From positions 1 through 27,431 of the IMG/VR virus record IMGVR_UViG_3300037224_000012: DNA of 27,431 nucleotides, one strand, 5' to 3'. Under the pieces are notes generated by a model. The model saw nothing but the letters and a program-made list of their open reading frames with translations, searched no databases and was not told the DNA's origin. The translations under genes were made by a program, and so were the position numbers. The first letter of the stretch is position 1. Each line of letters starts with the position of its first letter. The DNA comes from a virus. Shown piece after piece: positions 7,325 to 14,048 of this stretch.

Positions 7325-7748
7325 TTTCGGCTTCCTCCATTGCCTTTTGTGCTTGCTCTTTTTCTATCTCGAAAATTGATCTTACTATTGGCCGTGGCGT
7401 ATTAATTGAGCCATGCATCCGACCGCCGCCTCTTAAGATTCCCCGCCTCAGGAAGTCCTTGATTTGGGGTGTCATCTTTAGTTCATATGTTTTTCCGGGG
7501 TATAGTTTCATATCGTTATCTAATACTAGAACTCCAGCCTGGAATTCTTCTTCAGATACCATGCCATTTTCACGTTGTTCCAGCTTCAGAAATTTTAGTT
7601 TCCTGGAGTATTCCGGCATGTTTACAAAAACACTGATTCCTATATGAACCTTGTAAGCCTCCGGGTTTGTCTCTGCCATATATAACCCACTATCAGGTAG
7701 TTCCTGATCTAATAGTACATCCAGATCAATCCTATTCCGTCTCTTCAT
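7317..7748 (-). CDS. Unknown protein downstream of the capsid block
   Basis: The 143-residue product starts MKRRNRIDLDVLLDQE and has a mixed beta core with KLYPGKTYELKMTPQIKDFLRRG, a Gly/Arg loop (GGGRMHG), and a Lys/Glu-rich helical end. GGAGAG lies about 10 bases before the ATG. It is the first gene after a structured spacer (7791-7853), so it may open a separate transcript. I do not recognise it. Confidence 0.5.
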   Translation of the reverse strand: MKRRNRIDLDVLLDQELPDSGLYMAETNPEAYKVHIGISVFVNMPEYSRKLKFLKLEQRENGMVSEEEFQAGVLVLDNDMKLYPGKTYELKMTPQIKDFLRRGILRGGGRMHGSINTPRPIVRSIFEIEKEQAQKAMEEAENV

Positions 7749-7790
7749 GAAATTAATCTCTCCATAATTATTAATTATTCACTTAAAAAT

Positions 7791-7853
7791 CAAGGCTGAG
7801 AAAAATAATCCGAGATAAAATAGTACCTCGGAAGGTGTTAAAGTTTAGCCTTG
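7791..7853 (-). other. Structured spacer: nested inverted repeats, terminator or regulatory RNA
   Basis: The outer arms CAAGGCT and AGCCTTG pair perfectly over 7 bp, and inside them CCGAG pairs with CTCGG around a 12-base loop. On the minus strand the last arm is followed by GATTTTT. The element fills the spacer between the beta-repeat gene and the next gene. A terminator is the simplest reading, but two nested stems with AU-rich joints could also be a structured RNA. Confidence 0.5.
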
Positions 7854-7871
7854 GTCAAATGATAGGCCTGC

Positions 7872-8714
7872 TTAAGACCTCTTGAAGGTCAGCATTATAA
7901 TACCGCCTACCAAGCCGGTAAGTGTTGCACTAATATGAATGCCTACCTTATCTCCGACTGCTAAAACCAGGTTTGCGCCGGTTCCAGTAAGTGCCGGGCT
8001 TTGTGCGATGTTTGCGGTTGAGTCCATAGGTATTACTGCATTAAGCATAGTAGTACCGGACGTTGGTGCCGTTGTAGAGGCTGCTGCCGTCTTCTTGATA
8101 TCAACAGTCGTACCGCCTGCGGATGCTACTGTATGGATTTCTCTAACTGCCGTTAAGGTATATCCTACTAACGGTGTCATGAAAACCCATTCATCAACGG
8201 TAGCCGCGTTAATTGGTACGGCCACTTCAATAGCCTGAGGTACAATTACTGCTCCAACGGTTAACTTATCTGCATCAGTTACGATTAGGGTTTTTGCCGT
8301 TGCTATTGTCATAGTTCCATTAATAGCTACCGCGCCCGTGCCGGTGGTAAAGGTTGCAGCTCCAGACATTGCAAGATTCTTTGCGGCTGCGATTGTGACA
8401 TCACCATTAAGGGATACCGCGCCCGTGCCTGTGGTGAAAGTTGATGCACCAGACATAGTAAGATTCTTTGCGGCTGCTATGACTACGTTACCGCTCAGGG
8501 TATTGGTACCGGTTGCTGTAGTGAAAGTTCCAGCTCCACCGACATCCATAGTAAAGTTTTTACCGGCTGAAACAGTTACATCATTAGCGAAAGCAAGACC
8601 GCTATTGTAAAGGGTGTTGCCGTTAATCGTGGTTGCTGTTAAGGTTGTTATGGTTCCTGTGGTAGCGATTAATACCTTGCAGGAAAACCTATTCTTGATA
8701 TCTCTGTCATACAT
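7872..8714 (-). CDS. Beta-repeat virion protein, probably capsid fibre or decoration
   Basis: The 280-residue product follows the capsid gene and has a strong start (GGAGGAATTATAAA before ATG). Residues about 45-145 are built from 29-residue repeats of the type VxIAAAKNLxMSGAxTFTTG followed by TGAVxLNG, as in beta-helical fibre and adhesin stalks. The last 130 residues form a different beta domain with VPINAATVDEWVFMTPLVGY and end in TFKRS. There is no signal peptide. Position beside the capsid gene suggests a head fibre or surface spike, and the repeats would make a trimeric or helical shaft; both are inference. Confidence 0.6.
   Translation of the reverse strand: MYDRDIKNRFSCKVLIATTGTITTLTATTINGNTLYNSGLAFANDVTVSAGKNFTMDVGGAGTFTTATGTNTLSGNVVIAAAKNLTMSGASTFTTGTGAVSLNGDVTIAAAKNLAMSGAATFTTGTGAVAINGTMTIATAKTLIVTDADKLTVGAVIVPQAIEVAVPINAATVDEWVFMTPLVGYTLTAVREIHTVASAGGTTVDIKKTAAASTTAPTSGTTMLNAVIPMDSTANIAQSPALTGTGANLVLAVGDKVGIHISATLTGLVGGIIMLTFKRS
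8280..8582 (-). repeat. 87-bp in-frame tandem repeats inside the fibre-like gene
   Basis: Two units are closely similar at DNA level (sharing runs such as ttctttgcggctgc and accgcgcccgtgcc on the plus strand) and flanking units are more divergent. Each unit is 29 codons. The array can change length by slippage or recombination. Confidence 0.65.
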
Positions 8715-8745
8715 TTTATAATTCCTCCTTTATAAAGGGTAGGCA

Positions 8746-8767
8746 AAGGGGTTTAGGTTCACCCCTT
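8746..8767 (-). terminator. Hairpin just after the capsid gene
   Basis: On the minus strand AAGGGGT pairs with ACCCCTT around an 8-base loop, starting about 14 bases after the capsid stop codon, followed by only a short T run. It may end or slow transcription, or protect the 3' end of the abundant capsid message. Confidence 0.45.
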
Positions 8768-8781
8768 CACGATATGTAAGT

Positions 8782-9714
8782 TTATGCGCTGGCTCCACTG
8801 ATGAGGTAAATATTTGGAGTGCTGGTAGCGTGCCACTTTGGTACTGCTATGCAATCATAGCCGTGTCTTAAGGTGGTGATCCAGCCCTCATCGTGTAGTC
8901 TGGTTGTCTCAGACATAGGGACTGTGGCGGGTGGTATATACTGAGCCGCTCTAACTGTCTGTGCACCTTCCAAGAACATGACAGCGTTAGTGCTCAGAGC
9001 ATCGCTAGCGGTTAACTGCTCAATATCGATGTACTGCGCTCCGTCTGCATTCATGTATGGAGTATACGGGTACCAATTGATGTTCCAGGTATCCTTGAGG
9101 TAATCCTTCAGGTTTTGCTGCACGTTATGAATGAGATCAAGTTGATTGATTCCAGACATAATCTTGCTTGGGAATACCATGCCGTAAGCACTGGATTCCG
9201 GGTTTGTGCCTGTTTTGGACATTATGGTTTCAATACCTGTCATAATATCCTTCTCTACGTCTCCGGCTGCTACGTTCCAATATCCGGTAGCGGCGGAGGT
9301 GTTTTGATATCTAGCGACAAGCTCAGTTATCAGCTTATAGGTGTGGACTGCTCCGAAATATTTCAGAGCCATAGCCGCGCCTTCAGAGGCCATGTCATCT
9401 ACGTAGATGTTTGCCCTTGTGGAATCAAGAATCTTGTAGCTAAACTTCTGAATCTTGATATCCTTGGTGACTCTGGTTTTGTTCCACCTGGTGGTAACTG
9501 GCGGGGTCTCAAGAGCTACATCCATCTGGCCGGGGTTCCCGTGCGTGGTAAAGAACTCTATTCTCTGAATGTCTACAGTCTTGGAGGGAAAAGCCTTATC
9601 AAGAACAGATTCTACCTGCATATCCAGGTTAATCAGTTCAAGAGCCTTCGGACCCCATCCTCTGATGTACTTATCGAGCTGCGCGGTTGTCATTGCGCCC
9701 ATTTGCATAGCCAT
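8782..9714 (-). CDS. Major capsid protein, HK97 fold
   Basis: The 310-residue product lies after the protease-scaffold and decoration genes, the standard place and size. It has a helical N-terminal arm, an extended stretch (KTVDIQRIEFFTTHGNPGQ), a long helix region (DDMASEGAAMALKYFGAVHTYKL) like the spine helix, and AYGMVFPSKIMSGI in a P-domain-like segment, followed by a beta-rich end. The fold call is by these features and context, not a strict motif. The ATG at 9714 has GGAGAGATGAATT before it. Residues 5-20 (MGAMTTAQLDKYIRGW) recur at the start of the small protein at 11985-12251. Confidence 0.8.
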   Translation of the reverse strand: MAMQMGAMTTAQLDKYIRGWGPKALELINLDMQVESVLDKAFPSKTVDIQRIEFFTTHGNPGQMDVALETPPVTTRWNKTRVTKDIKIQKFSYKILDSTRANIYVDDMASEGAAMALKYFGAVHTYKLITELVARYQNTSAATGYWNVAAGDVEKDIMTGIETIMSKTGTNPESSAYGMVFPSKIMSGINQLDLIHNVQQNLKDYLKDTWNINWYPYTPYMNADGAQYIDIEQLTASDALSTNAVMFLEGAQTVRAAQYIPPATVPMSETTRLHDEGWITTLRHGYDCIAVPKWHATSTPNIYLISGASA

Positions 9715-9756
9715 AATTCATCTCTCCTTAATAATTTTGTTATTATGTATTTATGT

Positions 9757-10197
9757 TTAAGTGCTGCCTATTGGACAATCGAGAACGACTTCCATCATTA
9801 CCCCATCGGTATAGGCTTTGTTATCTTTTCCGACATAGTGACCTACTGCCTTAGGGGTGGAGGTTGTGGATGTATTCGCGTATCCGTTATTGGTTTGGCC
9901 TACGTAAACCTTGTCTCCAAACTGCATAGTTATAGATCCATCGCAGGGTACCAGAACGATAGCTCCAGACCCAATTAGGAAGAACGGATGATTATCCCCG
10001 ACTACCTTTGCTACTGCAGATCCTAGTTGAACATCTATACTAGAATAAGCTGCCACTACGAGGACTGTATCGGTTACACCGTTGCATACTGTCATTCTTC
10101 CGCTGCCGTCGTCTTTGTAGAGCTTACCCTCGTAGATAATTTCTGCAGCGCACGGCAGGCTCATCATTTTAACGCCTGTAAATCTTACATCTGCCAT
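9757..10197 (-). CDS. Decoration-like head protein, copy 2
   Basis: The 146-residue product is a paralogue of the next gene upstream: SLPCAAEIIYEGKLYK here against SLPCAAEAIVEGYVYK there, followed in both by a G-x-M-T strand, an AVGHYVG / PIGHYAG pattern late in the sequence, and an ending with EVVLDCPIG or EVYLDVQPG. Small beta proteins beginning with a P-A-x-x-I-x-x-G strand and lying between scaffold and capsid genes are commonly head decoration proteins. It follows the pattern, but the family is not certain. Confidence 0.6.
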   Translation of the reverse strand: MADVRFTGVKMMSLPCAAEIIYEGKLYKDDGSGRMTVCNGVTDTVLVVAAYSSIDVQLGSAVAKVVGDNHPFFLIGSGAIVLVPCDGSITMQFGDKVYVGQTNNGYANTSTTSTPKAVGHYVGKDNKAYTDGVMMEVVLDCPIGST

Positions 10198-10224
10198 ATG
10201 TTTAGTCTCCTTGTTTTATTTTGT

Positions 10225-10677
10225 TTAAGCTACGTTATCCGCGCCTGGCTGAACATCAAGGTAAACCTCAATGAGATCGCCGTCGCTAGAACTAGTTACT
10301 AATCCGCTTGGGCCTGCATAATGGCCTATTGGCCTGCTCGTAGCGTGAGCTGTATCTACCATGCCGTCAACCAAATCTGCCAGGTAAACCATCGGGTGTC
10401 CGGTCCAAGTTCTGGATGCTATGCTGGCTACAGTTACAATCATCTTGCAACCAAGTTCTGCGAAGCTCCAGTTATCGCCCGCTGTCAAAGTCTTTGCTGT
10501 AGCTAGCTGTGGATCTAAAGAGCTAGCGAGTGCGACCGCAAAAGCAGAGTCGCCCTTTGCCGTTATGATAGTCATATATCCGTCTGCAGTGTACTTGTAG
10601 ACATATCCTTCTACAATAGCTTCTGCAGCGCACGGTAAAGACCTACCAACCCGGCCCATATCTTTAATAACGCTCAT
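10225..10677 (-). CDS. Decoration-like head protein, copy 1
   Basis: The 150-residue product opens MSVIKDMGRVGRSLPCAAE and is a tandem paralogue of the protein at 9757-10197, with the same order of strands and a conserved GHYxG motif near the end. It follows the protease-scaffold gene by about 25 bases with GGAGGAATAGT before its ATG. Having two diverged copies suggests two surface positions on the capsid lattice, or one capsid cement and one specialised protein; this is inference. Confidence 0.6.
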   Translation of the reverse strand: MSVIKDMGRVGRSLPCAAEAIVEGYVYKYTADGYMTIITAKGDSAFAVALASSLDPQLATAKTLTAGDNWSFAELGCKMIVTVASIASRTWTGHPMVYLADLVDGMVDTAHATSRPIGHYAGPSGLVTSSSDGDLIEVYLDVQPGADNVA

Positions 10678-10700
10678 AGTACTATTCCTCCGGGTTTTGT

Positions 10701-11147
10701 TTAAGCTGCTCTATGCGCCCTCATAAGAGCTAGTGCGTCCTCTGTCTTAGGGAGAGCCGCGAGAACTTCATCAGCATTCTCTACAACGTCCTTAAGAGGA
10801 AGGTCTACGTGCTCCGCGCCTAAGGATACCGCTCCGTTAGTTACTGGTGCGGGTACTAAAAGTTCTCCGAGTCTCTTGGCGTGGTTCATTACCAGTTCCA
10901 TCGGGTCTTTCATGAAGACTGGCATAAGCTCAGTTTTCGCCAGCTCCCTAGTAGACTCCGGGAATTGAGCCAGGAATCCTGTTTCCTTAGCTGCAAGTTC
11001 ATACTTAGCTACTGCCGCCTTCGCGGTAATAAGTTCCTGGTTAACGGTCTCAATAGTCTTTGCCTGCTCAGTCATCTTTGCAGTCATGCTATTTACCTGG
11101 ATACCCATTGCTTCTAACTGCTTCTTCATATCTTCAATCTCTGCCAT
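10701..11147 (-). CDS. Scaffold protein from an internal in-frame start
   Basis: GGAGG (11160-11156) lies 8 bases before an in-frame ATG (11147-11145) that begins MAEIEDMKKQLEAMG, exactly where the coiled-coil scaffold domain starts. Translation from here would give a 148-residue scaffold lacking the protease. The same design is known in lambda (C and Nu3). Making the scaffold in excess over the protease fits head assembly stoichiometry. Confidence 0.6.
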   Translation of the reverse strand: MAEIEDMKKQLEAMGIQVNSMTAKMTEQAKTIETVNQELITAKAAVAKYELAAKETGFLAQFPESTRELAKTELMPVFMKDPMELVMNHAKRLGELLVPAPVTNGAVSLGAEHVDLPLKDVVENADEVLAALPKTEDALALMRAHRAA

Positions 11148-11855
11148 ATTATTTGCCTCCGTTTGTGAATTTTGTGAAACTACAACGTCAGAATCTTTTT
11201 TATCTGCCGCTTTTATTGCTTTTTTCTTTTTCATCTGGTTGCCTTCGTCGTCTAGCTTCGGACTTCCGTCTTCATTTAAGACTAGCTCTTCATCGTCGGC
11301 GCAATTGCATACTTTATCTTTCTTAGAATTCATCGATAAACCACATCCCTGATCTGGCGTACATGCCGGGTTAGCTACTATGGCAATGTTATTTGGCGCA
11401 TAGTTCTGCTCTTCTTTAATATATTTTACTCCGTCTAGTTCGCCTTTGGTATCTATTAAATCGCAAAAGTAAGTACCAGATACTCCTTTTACTTCTCCGT
11501 TTTCTATCGCAGTTAATAACCAATCCGGGCAAAGATCCTCATAAATGTGAGCATCTCCTACTATCTTTTCGCCCTTCATATCCCAATGCGCATTAGTAAC
11601 GGCTCCAACTCTGAAAGTTTTATTAGTAACTATAACACTATCAGGGTGGTCTTGTATGCTGGTTGCATCTTTAATTACAATTGGAATATTCCACCACCTA
11701 GCGGATTTTTCTAATGCTTTTGGTGTTTTTAGATAATCATTAAACACGCCTGCCTTCATGATGACAATAGGCTTAATAATTTCTCCATTTTTCTTTTCCA
11801 TTTTGTTTGAGTTAAGACAAATACTTTCACTAGATTCCACTTTTGTTATGATCAT
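10701..11855 (-). CDS. DUF2213-type capsid maturation protease fused to scaffold domain
   Basis: The ATG at 11855 is chosen because GGAGGTGAAAAG lies just before it, giving 384 residues. Residues about 28-180 contain IMKAGVFNDYLKTPKALEKSARWW, DHPDSVIVTNKTFRVGAVTN and NGEVKGVSGTYFCDL, in the style of DUF2213 phage proteins, a family of likely prohead proteases. A charged, Lys-rich linker follows. Residues 237-300 form a coiled coil (EIEDMKKQLEAMGIQV onwards) and the end is helical, as in scaffolds. An internal start before the coil is listed separately. The order protease, decoration, capsid supports the role. Confidence 0.75.
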   Translation of the reverse strand: MIITKVESSESICLNSNKMEKKNGEIIKPIVIMKAGVFNDYLKTPKALEKSARWWNIPIVIKDATSIQDHPDSVIVTNKTFRVGAVTNAHWDMKGEKIVGDAHIYEDLCPDWLLTAIENGEVKGVSGTYFCDLIDTKGELDGVKYIKEEQNYAPNNIAIVANPACTPDQGCGLSMNSKKDKVCNCADDEELVLNEDGSPKLDDEGNQMKKKKAIKAADKKDSDVVVSQNSQTEANNMAEIEDMKKQLEAMGIQVNSMTAKMTEQAKTIETVNQELITAKAAVAKYELAAKETGFLAQFPESTRELAKTELMPVFMKDPMELVMNHAKRLGELLVPAPVTNGAVSLGAEHVDLPLKDVVENADEVLAALPKTEDALALMRAHRAA

Positions 11856-11992
11856 CTTTTCACCTCCACTAAAATTGAGTGGCCGCAATAGTGCGGTTTC
11901 ATGCTGCATCCTATGCACCAGTGACGCGCATTGCAATTTTCGCAGCATAGTTTATGACAAATTAAGTCAGGATGCAGATCACATTTAAACAT
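11852..11992 (-). CDS. Cys/His-rich zinc microprotein (46 residues)
   Basis: The small frame has eight Cys and five His residues in 46 positions, including CDLHPDLICH, CCENC and CIGC. The spacing suggests two zinc sites packed as in B-box or small treble-clef modules. Its start overlaps the end of the upstream gene by 8 bases and its TGA overlaps the ATG of the protease-scaffold gene in ATGA, so translation is probably coupled to it. Function unknown; metal binding is inferred from the residues. Confidence 0.65.
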   Translation of the reverse strand: MFKCDLHPDLICHKLCCENCNARHWCIGCSMKPHYCGHSILVEVKR

Positions 11993-12251
11993 ATTTACCT
12001 CGTGTTCCTACTAATGATCTAGCGGCTAATACTCCTTTTGCGTGTTCTAGTTCATCAAAAGGCTTACTAGATCCTCCGCCTGAGCCTTCGCAAAACATGA
12101 GGTTCATATCGTGTTTAGCCTGCTCAATATGGCTATTCTTAACTGCTTCAAAATCAGGCCTGTTATTCTTCTTAGCTTTCCGCCTCATCCAGCCTTTAGA
12201 ATATCTGCCAATCTGAGCCGTTGTCATTGCGCCCATACCTGTATCACTCAT
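11985..12251 (-). CDS. Small protein sharing the capsid protein's N-terminal peptide
   Basis: The ATG at 12251 gives 88 residues; an in-frame TTG at 12260 would overlap the upstream stop. Residues 6-21, MGAMTTAQIGRYSKGW, match capsid residues 5-20, MGAMTTAQLDKYIRGW, and 17 bases (ATGGGCGCAATGACAAC) are identical. After that the proteins diverge: here a basic stretch (RRKAKKNNRP), a helical middle, a Gly/Ser linker and a short end. It could be a capsid-gene remnant fused to another sequence, or a protein that uses the same assembly peptide. No known family is evident. Confidence 0.6.
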   Translation of the reverse strand: MSDTGMGAMTTAQIGRYSKGWMRRKAKKNNRPDFEAVKNSHIEQAKHDMNLMFCEGSGGGSSKPFDELEHAKGVLAARSLVGTRGKYV

Positions 12252-12256
12252 AAAAA

Positions 12257-13027
12257 TCAACTCTTTGGTAATCCCATATTTACGACTGGTATACTTGAAG
12301 CATCCGATTTAGTGATCTTTACTAATGGATCGGCAATGGCAGATACATGCCAGCCTATCTTATCTCCTACTAGCACCTCATAGTTCCGCCTGGGCTTCAA
12401 GGGTATGATTAGATCTACCTGGCTACCAAAGCGCACGGCAGAGAACGGATAACCTTGAGCTATAAATTTATCATTTTCTTTGAAGGGAATTATAGCGCCT
12501 ACGTCTGCATCGGCTATTTGGACAATATAATATTCTTGTCCTATTTCGTTATCAAAAACCGTGTTAAGCATTCGCTCGTTATAAAAGAGGTACTCCATGC
12601 CTTCGGTATCGGGGTGATCATTTGCCTCTATGAGTGCCAGCTCTACAGATGTCATAGTCATATTATCAATCTTCAGCTTTGGAAGATCCTTAAACGACAG
12701 GTAGCCGGAACTTGGCATAAAATTAATATGCTCATCATACATTGTCATGAATATACCGATTACTATAAATTCATCATCATATAGATCGGTTCTAATCAAG
12801 TCTTTGATTTTCAAAGGGGTTCCATGAACATTTATGATTTCTTCCCGGTTTTTGATATGCTTAACGTAGAGGATAACACCGTTGGCTGGGCTAAATAATA
12901 CCTCTTTGTTGATGAAAATTGGAACTAGGCTTTCCCGGTGAAATCCTTTCTTTAAGATATCTGCCATAGACATCTTTCGGATTTCCGCTATCTCCGGGGA
13001 TACAAGCCAGTCCTTCAGAAGTTGCAT
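12257..13027 (-). CDS. Phosphatidylserine decarboxylase-like protein
   Basis: The ATG at 13027 is chosen because GAGGTATCCATA precedes it and it overlaps the upstream stop by one base, giving 256 residues. The family pattern is present in order: FSPANGVIL (45-53), VHGTPLKIKDLI (67-78), FMTMYDEHINFMPSSGYL (93-110) with His100, VGAIIPF (176-182) and RFGSQVDLIIPL (199-210), where Gly-Ser is the self-cleavage site that makes the pyruvoyl group. In known enzymes the SPxDG motif carries the catalytic Asp; here it is Asn49. Archaeal relatives decarboxylate archaetidylserine, and other relatives act on free amino acids, so the substrate is open. It is co-translated with the DDAH-like enzyme. Confidence 0.75.
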   Translation of the reverse strand: MQLLKDWLVSPEIAEIRKMSMADILKKGFHRESLVPIFINKEVLFSPANGVILYVKHIKNREEIINVHGTPLKIKDLIRTDLYDDEFIVIGIFMTMYDEHINFMPSSGYLSFKDLPKLKIDNMTMTSVELALIEANDHPDTEGMEYLFYNERMLNTVFDNEIGQEYYIVQIADADVGAIIPFKENDKFIAQGYPFSAVRFGSQVDLIIPLKPRRNYEVLVGDKIGWHVSAIADPLVKITKSDASSIPVVNMGLPKS

Positions 13028-13896
13028 TATGGATACCTCAGTTTTACTTTGTCGTAGGTAAGATGCATACACATGCAACTAAGAGCCGCGCCAGACTTAG
13101 CATATTCTGACAAATCGATGAAAACCGGCTGCAGGCCATACTTTCTGCAAATATTAACTACTTCGTTGTTCTGTGGATCTATTGCGTCGGTGTTAAAGTT
13201 GACTGCCGCGCTAGTGAAAAACACTCCGCCGATCCTTAAACTATTACACATAGAATCATAGGCAAATCTCTTAGAGACTGGTATGACAGTAGCAACTTTT
13301 TCAATTGTATCAATTGTCTTCTTATCAATAGTCTCAGTGCTTAAGAGAACGGTCTCAGTATCTAACATGAATATGCTACAATCAACGTGGTAGAGATAAG
13401 GATCAGATTCTTTGAGAGGAATAATTTTCATATCATATTTATCTTCCATCCAGTTAAGAGCCGCCTTAGATGTTCTTTGTCCAAAGCCTCCAACGTAAAT
13501 GTTATCTCGGAGCCACTTCAATTCAGCTTCGCCCTCAAAATCGTAGGGACACTGAATATAGTCATAGTCTAAGGCCTCTAATAGATCATCTACGACCTTT
13601 TCTTCCCCGGCCCTGCCTTCTGCCTTCCAGTTAGCTAAAACTGCCGTCTTATCGAGGTGAGGTAAGACACAAGCCACGTTAGCCACATAGACTTGATCCT
13701 GCAGGCCCTTCTTAGGTGGAAGTTGCCACACAAAAGCTTGCTGAGAAATAGCAGTATATAAATCCCAATATTGTTTCATTGCAATATCGATATTAACTTC
13801 TATCTCATCCTCCGGGTATGCCTTCATCCAATCATTATTTTTTATTTCACTAGACATATACTTCGGTGGACACATAACTATTTCTATTTTCGTCAC
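13027..13896 (-). CDS. DDAH / arginine-deiminase-superfamily (amidinotransferase fold) enzyme
   Basis: GTG start at 13896 with a near-perfect GGAGGTGA site. The 289 residues show the pentein pattern of guanidino-modifying enzymes: VYVANVACVLP (69-79), DFEGEAELKWL (119-129) in place of the F-E-G-x-G-D stretch, YVGGFGQRTSKAAL (134-147), DPYLYHVDCSIFML (165-178) with His170, and KSGAALSCMCMHL (267-279) with the likely nucleophile Cys274. Such enzymes hydrolyse or transfer amidino groups of arginine, methylarginines or related compounds. The substrate cannot be told from this sequence. It lies inside head genes, directly before the decarboxylase-like gene. Confidence 0.75.
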   Translation of the reverse strand: MTKIEIVMCPPKYMSSEIKNNDWMKAYPEDEIEVNIDIAMKQYWDLYTAISQQAFVWQLPPKKGLQDQVYVANVACVLPHLDKTAVLANWKAEGRAGEEKVVDDLLEALDYDYIQCPYDFEGEAELKWLRDNIYVGGFGQRTSKAALNWMEDKYDMKIIPLKESDPYLYHVDCSIFMLDTETVLLSTETIDKKTIDTIEKVATVIPVSKRFAYDSMCNSLRIGGVFFTSAAVNFNTDAIDPQNNEVVNICRKYGLQPVFIDLSEYAKSGAALSCMCMHLTYDKVKLRYP

Positions 13897-13900
13897 TCAC

Positions 13901-14047
13901 TCACCTCCCTGTAAACATTCCAAAGCAATCTTTGCATTCGTAGTGCTTCGGTAATCCTGTTTTTCCTTCATATTCCCTTTGTGGCAGTAGTACCACGTTA
14001 GCACTACCGCACTGAGGACATTTTAATATAACGTGGTCTACATACAT
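13901..14047 (-). CDS. Zinc-ribbon microprotein (48 residues)
   Basis: The product has CPQC at 10-13 and CKDC at 38-41 with a basic, beta-prone middle, which fits a single zinc ribbon. The ATG lies 1 base after the stop of the secreted protein gene, and its end supplies the GGAGGTGA ribosome site of the DDAH-like gene. Function unknown. Confidence 0.6.
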   Translation of the reverse strand: MYVDHVILKCPQCGSANVVLLPQREYEGKTGLPKHYECKDCFGMFTGR

Positions 14048-14048
14048 C

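Noticed and set aside
8338-8610. Plus-strand open frame with Pro/Val/Ala repeats
   Set aside because: It is the antisense reading of the 87-bp repeats of the fibre-like gene and has no start signal.
8728-8737. TTTATAAA as a promoter for the fibre-like gene
   Set aside because: It is only about 15 bases before the start codon and overlaps the ribosome site, too close for an archaeal TATA box.
9115-9978. Long plus-strand open frame of 287 codons
   Set aside because: It lies opposite the capsid gene and its neighbour, has no ribosome site, and its product looks like the antisense of a biased gene (Cys/His/Tyr-rich without motifs).
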